DNA of 9,363 bases. Source: Gemmatimonadaceae bacterium (GTDB taxonomy: Bacteria; Gemmatimonadota; Gemmatimonadetes; Gemmatimonadales; Gemmatimonadaceae). Position numbers and translations under genes: made by a program. The notes under the pieces are model-generated. The model searched no databases. It was not told the DNA's origin and worked only from the letters and a program-made list of their open reading frames with translations. The stretch lies in the NCBI GenBank assembly GCA_019689955.1, contig JADGGM010000072.1:1-9363 (forward strand). The letters are read 5' to 3'. This document shows, in pieces, positions 5,577 to 9,363 of the stretch (the first letter of the stretch is position 1; every line of letters begins with the position of its first letter).

Positions 5577-7015
5577 TGATGCGGCGGCTCGGCACGCTCC
5601 TCCTCGCGGCCACGCTCGGGTGCGGTGGCGCGGCCGGCGATGCCCCCGCGGTGCCCCCGTTCACCGCGGACGCCGCGGGGCTCACCGTCTCCGCCGCGCA
5701 CGCGGCGCAGCGCACCGCGGCGAGCGATTCGATCGACTCGCGGCGGCGCACGCTCATCACCGATGCGGTCGCCAAGGTCGCCCCGTCGGTCGTCACGGTG
5801 CAGACCGAGGTGGTGCAGCACGCGCCGGTCGATCCGTTCGAAGCGTTCTTCGGGCGCGCCAGCGGGGACCGCGTGCTCCCGGGGCTCGGCACCGGGTTCA
5901 TCGTGCGCTCCGACGGGGTGATCGTCACCAACGCGCACGTGATCAACGATGCCGACTCGATCTCCGTCGCGCTCCGCGACGGCACCACGTATCGGGCGAA
6001 GCTCCTCGGCAAGGACGAGATCAACGACATCGCCGTCCTCAAGATCGACGCGAAGAACCTCCCCGTCGCCACGCTCGGCAGCTCCGACAACCTGCTGATC
6101 GGCGAGTGGGTGATCGCCATCGGGAACCCGTACGGCTTCCTGCTGGGCAACCCCGAGCCGAGCGTCACGACCGGCGTGATCAGCGCCACCGGGCGTAACC
6201 TCGTGGCGCGCTCGGAGGGGAACGCGACGTACGTCGACATGATCCAGACCGACGCCGCGATCAACCCCGGGAACTCCGGCGGCCCGCTGGTGGACGCCGT
6301 GGGGGAGGTGATCGGGGTGAACAGCTCGATCTACACGCCGAGCGGCGGGTCCGTGGGGCTGGGGTTCGCGATCCCGATCAACCGCGTGAAGCGCGTCACC
6401 GAGGACCTGCTCCTGCACGGCGCGATCCGGCGCCCGTGGCTCGGGATCAAGCTCGAGCTCCCCGAGACGGAGAACGTGCGGCAGGCGCTCCGTTCGGGCG
6501 TCGTGGTCCGCTCCGTGGTGCCGGGCTCGCCGGCGGCGCGCGCCGGGCTCCGCCCGGGGGACACGCTCGTCCGCTCGCGCGACCGCGTGCTGCGCAACCC
6601 GTTCGACTGGGAGGCGGAGCAGCTCGACCTCCGCGTGGGGGAGCAGGTCCGGCTCGTCGTGCGGCGTGACGGGCGCACCTTCTCGGTCCGCGTCACCGTC
6701 GCCGACCTCCCCGAAGTGAGCGCGCCGAAGGTGGCGGTGCTCAAGGAGCTCGAGGTCGTCACCCTCACCCCCGCCATCCGCGCCGAGCGCGGGATCCGGA
6801 GCCAGCACGGCGCGCTCATCTACAACGTGAGCCCGCGCGTGTCGGACGATCTGGGGATCGAGAAGGGGGACGTGATCGTGCAGATTAACCGCGCGCCGAT
6901 CGACGACGCGCAGGATGTCGCCAAGGCGCTCAACGCCTACGCCGGCCGGGGCGTCATCCGCATGTTCTTCGAGCGGGCCGGCCGCATCTATTCCACCGAC
7001 TTCATGATTCGATGA
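5576..7015 (+). CDS. HtrA/DegP-type serine protease with two PDZ domains
   Basis: DegP/DegQ-like proteases degrade or refold misfolded envelope proteins. The product is 479 aa from the ATG at 5576. An N-terminal signal ([16 protein letters not shown]) ends in a cysteine at residue 16 with a poor lipobox (TLGC), so it may be a lipoprotein or a Sec-exported periplasmic protein. A low-complexity linker follows. The trypsin-like domain (about 60-280) has an intact triad: H121 in VTNAHVI, D151 in NDIAVLKID and S234 in GNSGGPL. PDZ1 spans about 287-378 ([27 protein letters not shown]) and PDZ2 about 385-476 ([25 protein letters not shown]). An ATG at 5579 and a GTG at 5573 are close alternatives; 5576 gives a one-base TGATG overlap with the transaldolase. 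The downstream ATGA overlap with purB is unusual company for a protease. Confidence 0.95.
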   Translation: MMRRLGTLLLAATLGCGGAAGDAPAVPPFTADAAGLTVSAAHAAQRTAASDSIDSRRRTLITDAVAKVAPSVVTVQTEVVQHAPVDPFEAFFGRASGDRVLPGLGTGFIVRSDGVIVTNAHVINDADSISVALRDGTTYRAKLLGKDEINDIAVLKIDAKNLPVATLGSSDNLLIGEWVIAIGNPYGFLLGNPEPSVTTGVISATGRNLVARSEGNATYVDMIQTDAAINPGNSGGPLVDAVGEVIGVNSSIYTPSGGSVGLGFAIPINRVKRVTEDLLLHGAIRRPWLGIKLELPETENVRQALRSGVVVRSVVPGSPAARAGLRPGDTLVRSRDRVLRNPFDWEAEQLDLRVGEQVRLVVRRDGRTFSVRVTVADLPEVSAPKVAVLKELEVVTLTPAIRAERGIRSQHGALIYNVSPRVSDDLGIEKGDVIVQINRAPIDDAQDVAKALNAYAGRGVIRMFFERAGRIYSTDFMIR

Positions 7016-8451
7016 GCGGCACGACCCGCTATACCTCGCCGTTGGCCGGGCGGTATGCCTCGCAGGCGATGCTCGAGCTCTGGTCGCCGCAGCAGCGTCA
7101 CGCGCTGTGGCGGCGGCTCTGGCTCGCCCTCGCCGAGGCGGAGCGCGAGCTCGGCGTCCCCGACATCACCGAGGAAGGGCTCGCCCAGATGCGCGCTCAC
7201 CTCGACGACATCGACTTCGACAAGGTCGCCGCGTTCGAGCGCCGGTTCCGGCACGACGTCATGGCGCACGTGCACGCCTTCGGCGACGTGGCGCCGCTCG
7301 CGCGCCCGTTCATCCACCTCGGCGCGACGAGCGCGTTCGTGACGGACAACGCCGACGTGATCCTCATGCGCCGCGGGCTCGACCTGCTACGCGCGAAGAT
7401 CGTCGCCGTGCTGCGCGCGCTCGCCGCGTTCGCCCGCCGGTGGCGCGACGAGCCCGCGCTCGCCTACACGCACCTGCAACCCGCGCAGCTCACCACCGTC
7501 GGGAAGCGCGCCACGCTCTGGATGCAGGACCTGGTCCTCGACCTCGCCGACATCGACCACCGCATCGCCACCCTCCCCCTCCGCGGGGTGAAGGGGACGA
7601 CGGGGACGCAGGCGAGCTTCCTCGAGCTCTTCGGCGGGGACCACGCGAAGGTACGGCGGCTGGAGCAGCTCGTGGTGAAGAAGATGCAGTTCAACCACGT
7701 GCTCCCCGTCACCGGGCAGACGTACACGCGCAAGATCGACGCCCAGGTGCTGAGCGCGGTGGCCGGCGTGGCGGCGAGCGCGGCCAAGTTCGCGGCCGAC
7801 GTGCGCATGCTCCAGTCGTTCGGCGAGATCGAGGAGCCGTTCGAGGCCGAGCAGATCGGCTCCTCGGCGATGGCGTACAAGCGCAACCCGATGCGCGCCG
7901 AGCGGATCTCGTCGCTCGCGCGCTTCGTGATCACGCTCGAGGAGAACGCGAACCACACGCACAGCGTGCAGTTCTTCGAGCGCACGCTGGACGACAGCGC
8001 GAACCGGCGCCTCGTGATCCCCGAGATGTTCCTGGCCACCGACGCGGTGCTCCTCCTCATGGAGAACATCGCGAGCGGGCTGGAGGTGCACCCGGCGCGG
8101 ATCCGGCGGCGCGTGATGGACGAGCTTCCGTTCATGGCGACCGAGAAGCTCATCGTGCGCGCGGTGCGCGCGGGCGGGGACCGGCAGGAGGCGCACGAGA
8201 TCATCCGCCGGCACAGCATCGAGGCGGCCCGCGCGCTCAAGAACGGCGCGGAGCGGAACGACATGCTCGAGCGGCTGAGCGCGGACCCCGCCTTCGGGCT
8301 GTCGCTCGCCGACATGCAGGACATCACCGCCCCGCGCGACTTCGTGGGGCGGGCCCCGGAGCAGGTGGACGAGTTCCTGCACGAGGTCGTGGACCCGATC
8401 CTCGCCGCGGCGCCCGCGGCGGCGGCCGAGGCCGAGGAGCTGCGCGTATGA
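7012..8451 (+). CDS. purB: Adenylosuccinate lyase
   Basis: PurB acts twice in purine synthesis, cleaving SAICAR to AICAR plus fumarate and adenylosuccinate to AMP plus fumarate; it normally works as a cytoplasmic tetramer. The 479-aa product is close to the longer, animal-like ADSL type rather than the roughly 430-aa Bacillus type. Seen here: [12 protein letters not shown] (6-17), the histidine-containing [12 protein letters not shown] (81-92), [12 protein letters not shown] (102-113), [15 protein letters not shown] (153-167), and the superfamily signature loop [16 protein letters not shown] (283-298) carrying the catalytic serine (S284/S285). The usual Pro of the loop (AMPYK) is A288, a mild variation. 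It starts by an ATGA overlap with the protease gene and ends by another with purC, whose product makes SAICAR, one of the PurB substrates, so the pair is functionally linked. There is no Shine-Dalgarno, as for most starts here. Confidence 0.97.
   Translation: MSGTTRYTSPLAGRYASQAMLELWSPQQRHALWRRLWLALAEAERELGVPDITEEGLAQMRAHLDDIDFDKVAAFERRFRHDVMAHVHAFGDVAPLARPFIHLGATSAFVTDNADVILMRRGLDLLRAKIVAVLRALAAFARRWRDEPALAYTHLQPAQLTTVGKRATLWMQDLVLDLADIDHRIATLPLRGVKGTTGTQASFLELFGGDHAKVRRLEQLVVKKMQFNHVLPVTGQTYTRKIDAQVLSAVAGVAASAAKFAADVRMLQSFGEIEEPFEAEQIGSSAMAYKRNPMRAERISSLARFVITLEENANHTHSVQFFERTLDDSANRRLVIPEMFLATDAVLLLMENIASGLEVHPARIRRRVMDELPFMATEKLIVRAVRAGGDRQEAHEIIRRHSIEAARALKNGAERNDMLERLSADPAFGLSLADMQDITAPRDFVGRAPEQVDEFLHEVVDPILAAAPAAAAEAEELRV
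8434..8439 (+). promoter_or_regulatory. Shine-Dalgarno of purC
   Basis: GAGGAG at 8434-8439 lies inside the last codons of purB, eight bases before the ATG at 8448. It is the only strong ribosome binding site seen in the five-gene run. It supports the 8448 start over the in-frame ATGs at 8454 and 8457. Confidence 0.6.
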
Positions 8452-9363
8452 CGATGATGACGACCAGCGAGCTGCCGCTGGAGCGGCTGGGGCGCGGCAA
8501 GGTACGCGACATCTACGCCGTCGACGCGGCGCGGATCCTCCTCGTGGCCACGGACCGCGTGAGCGCGTTCGACGTGGTCATGCAGGAGCCGGTCCCGTAC
8601 AAGGGGGCGGTGCTCACCCAGCTCAGCGCCTGGTGGTTCCGCCAGATGGCCGACCTGGTGGACCACCACATGATCACGGCCGACGCCGACGAGATCATCG
8701 CCGCGGTGCCCCACCTGGCGGGGCACCGGGGGGCGATCGTGGGACGGGCGATGCTGTGCCGACGGGCGAAGGTGTACCCGGTCGAGTGCGTCGTGCGGGG
8801 TTATATTTCGGGGTCGGCGTGGAAGGAGTACGCCCGCCACGGGACGCTCGCCGGGGAGCCGCTCCCCCCCGGCCTCCGCGAGAGCGACCGGCTCCCGGAG
8901 CCGATCTTCAGTCCGGCCACCAAGGCCGAGGCGGGGCACGACGAGAACATCACGATCGAGCGCATGCGCGCCATCGTCGGCGTCGAGGCGGCCGCGGAGC
9001 TGGAACGGCTCGCGCGCCTCGTGTACTCGCGCGGCCGCGCGATCGCCGAGTCGCGCGGGATCATCGTGGCCGACACGAAGTTCGAGTTCGGGCGCGCGAG
9101 CGACGGGCGCACCATCCTCGTGGACGAGGTGCTCACCCCAGACAGCTCGCGCTTCTGGCCGGCCGATCGGTACCGCCCGGGGGGCCCGCAGCCGAGCTTC
9201 GACAAGCAGCCGCTGCGCGACTACCTCGATGGCGAGCGCGCGGCGGGGCGCTGGAACGGTGAGGCCCCCCCACCCCCGCTCCCGGAGCACGTGGTCCAGG
9301 CGACCAGCGCGCGCTACCTGGAGGCGTACCGGCGCCTCACCGGCAGTGAGCTGGACCTGACGG
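8448..9363 (+). CDS. purC: Phosphoribosylaminoimidazole-succinocarboxamide synthase (3' end cut by window)
   Basis: PurC joins CAIR and aspartate with ATP to give SAICAR, which PurB then cleaves. From the ATG at 8448 ([20 protein letters not shown]) 305 codons are visible with no stop. The long, yeast ADE1-like form of this enzyme is about 300 aa, so only a few residues should be missing. Motifs in order: the ATP-binding [12 protein letters not shown] (15-26), [13 protein letters not shown] (33-45), [12 protein letters not shown] (117-128), [18 protein letters not shown] (150-167), ADTKFEFG (207-214), [14 protein letters not shown] (223-236) and [12 protein letters not shown] (247-258). All are intact. 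Translation is probably coupled to purB by the ATGA overlap and helped by GAGGAG upstream. Any further genes of the run lie beyond the window. Confidence 0.96.
   Translation, partial: MTMMTTSELPLERLGRGKVRDIYAVDAARILLVATDRVSAFDVVMQEPVPYKGAVLTQLSAWWFRQMADLVDHHMITADADEIIAAVPHLAGHRGAIVGRAMLCRRAKVYPVECVVRGYISGSAWKEYARHGTLAGEPLPPGLRESDRLPEPIFSPATKAEAGHDENITIERMRAIVGVEAAAELERLARLVYSRGRAIAESRGIIVADTKFEFGRASDGRTILVDEVLTPDSSRFWPADRYRPGGPQPSFDKQPLRDYLDGERAAGRWNGEAPPPPLPEHVVQATSARYLEAYRRLTGSELDLT

Noticed and set aside
5354..6808. Open frame of 484 codons on the minus strand opposite the HtrA gene
   Set aside because: His/Asp/Arg-rich nonsense translation, explained by the GC-rich codons of the protease on the other strand.
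7858..7896. Loss of Pro in the PurB signature loop ([10 protein letters not shown]) as a sign of altered activity
   Set aside because: The catalytic serine, lysine and asparagine are kept, and the substitution is conservative within a flexible loop.
8799..8810. AT-rich patch GGTTATATTTCG inside purC as an internal promoter
   Set aside because: It encodes the conserved RGYIS motif, and no -35 element is suitably spaced upstream.
7464..9290. Open frame of 608 codons on the minus strand opposite purB and purC
   Set aside because: It is the shadow of two well-conserved purine genes; the composition is biased and no motif is visible.
1..9363. tRNA or rRNA genes, CRISPR arrays, insertion sequences, prophage or defence genes
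   Set aside because: None seen. The window is filled by housekeeping genes; the only gaps of note are 963-1056 and 4005-4134, both under 300 bp and described above.

Overview
The window is about 9.4 kb of dense, very GC-rich bacterial chromosome (roughly 70% G+C by eye), with almost no intergenic space. Every gene is recognisable housekeeping or signalling. The gene set, the GC bias, the near absence of Shine-Dalgarno motifs and the many overlapping start/stop codons would suit a Gemmatimonadota-type environmental bacterium. That placement is inference; no marker here fixes the phylum. The first 23 bases closely resemble the end of an Illumina Nextera (Tn5 mosaic-end) adapter, so the window probably begins at the raw end of a short-read, perhaps metagenomic, contig.

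Left block (1-4004). Read on the minus strand the order is: a coiled-coil/GAF-domain protein, trpD, then (after lexA, which points the other way) trpC and a truncated trpF. GAF overlaps trpD by 11 bp and trpC overlaps trpF by 11 bp. lexA sits on the plus strand exactly between trpD and trpC. Its stop codon lies 4 bp from the trpD stop, and its promoter region is shared with the 5' end of trpC. The tryptophan genes therefore look like an operon with the SOS repressor embedded in the opposite direction.

Divergent control region (4005-4134). Two outward promoters are proposed: TTGACA/TACTTT leftward for GAF-trpD, and TTGACA/TAAGTT rightward for truA. The latter would start transcription almost at the truA ATG, giving a leaderless mRNA.

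Right block (4135-9363, plus strand). truA, a TalC/FSA-type transaldolase, a two-PDZ HtrA protease, purB and purC (cut by the window end) form one tightly coupled run. Every junction is a 1-4 bp stop/start overlap. It combines tRNA pseudouridylation, a sugar-phosphate aldolase fold, envelope proteolysis and two purine biosynthesis steps.

No wholly new system is evident. Points worth a second look: the transaldolase carries Glu at residue 85, where the family's Schiff-base lysine belongs; four TTCGG repeats in two 11-bp-phased pairs lie over the lexA promoter and could be the LexA operator; lexA is nested in the trp genes with no room for a terminator; TrpD has a natural Asp-to-Gly change in its GTGGD motif; and the first 23 bases appear to be adapter.
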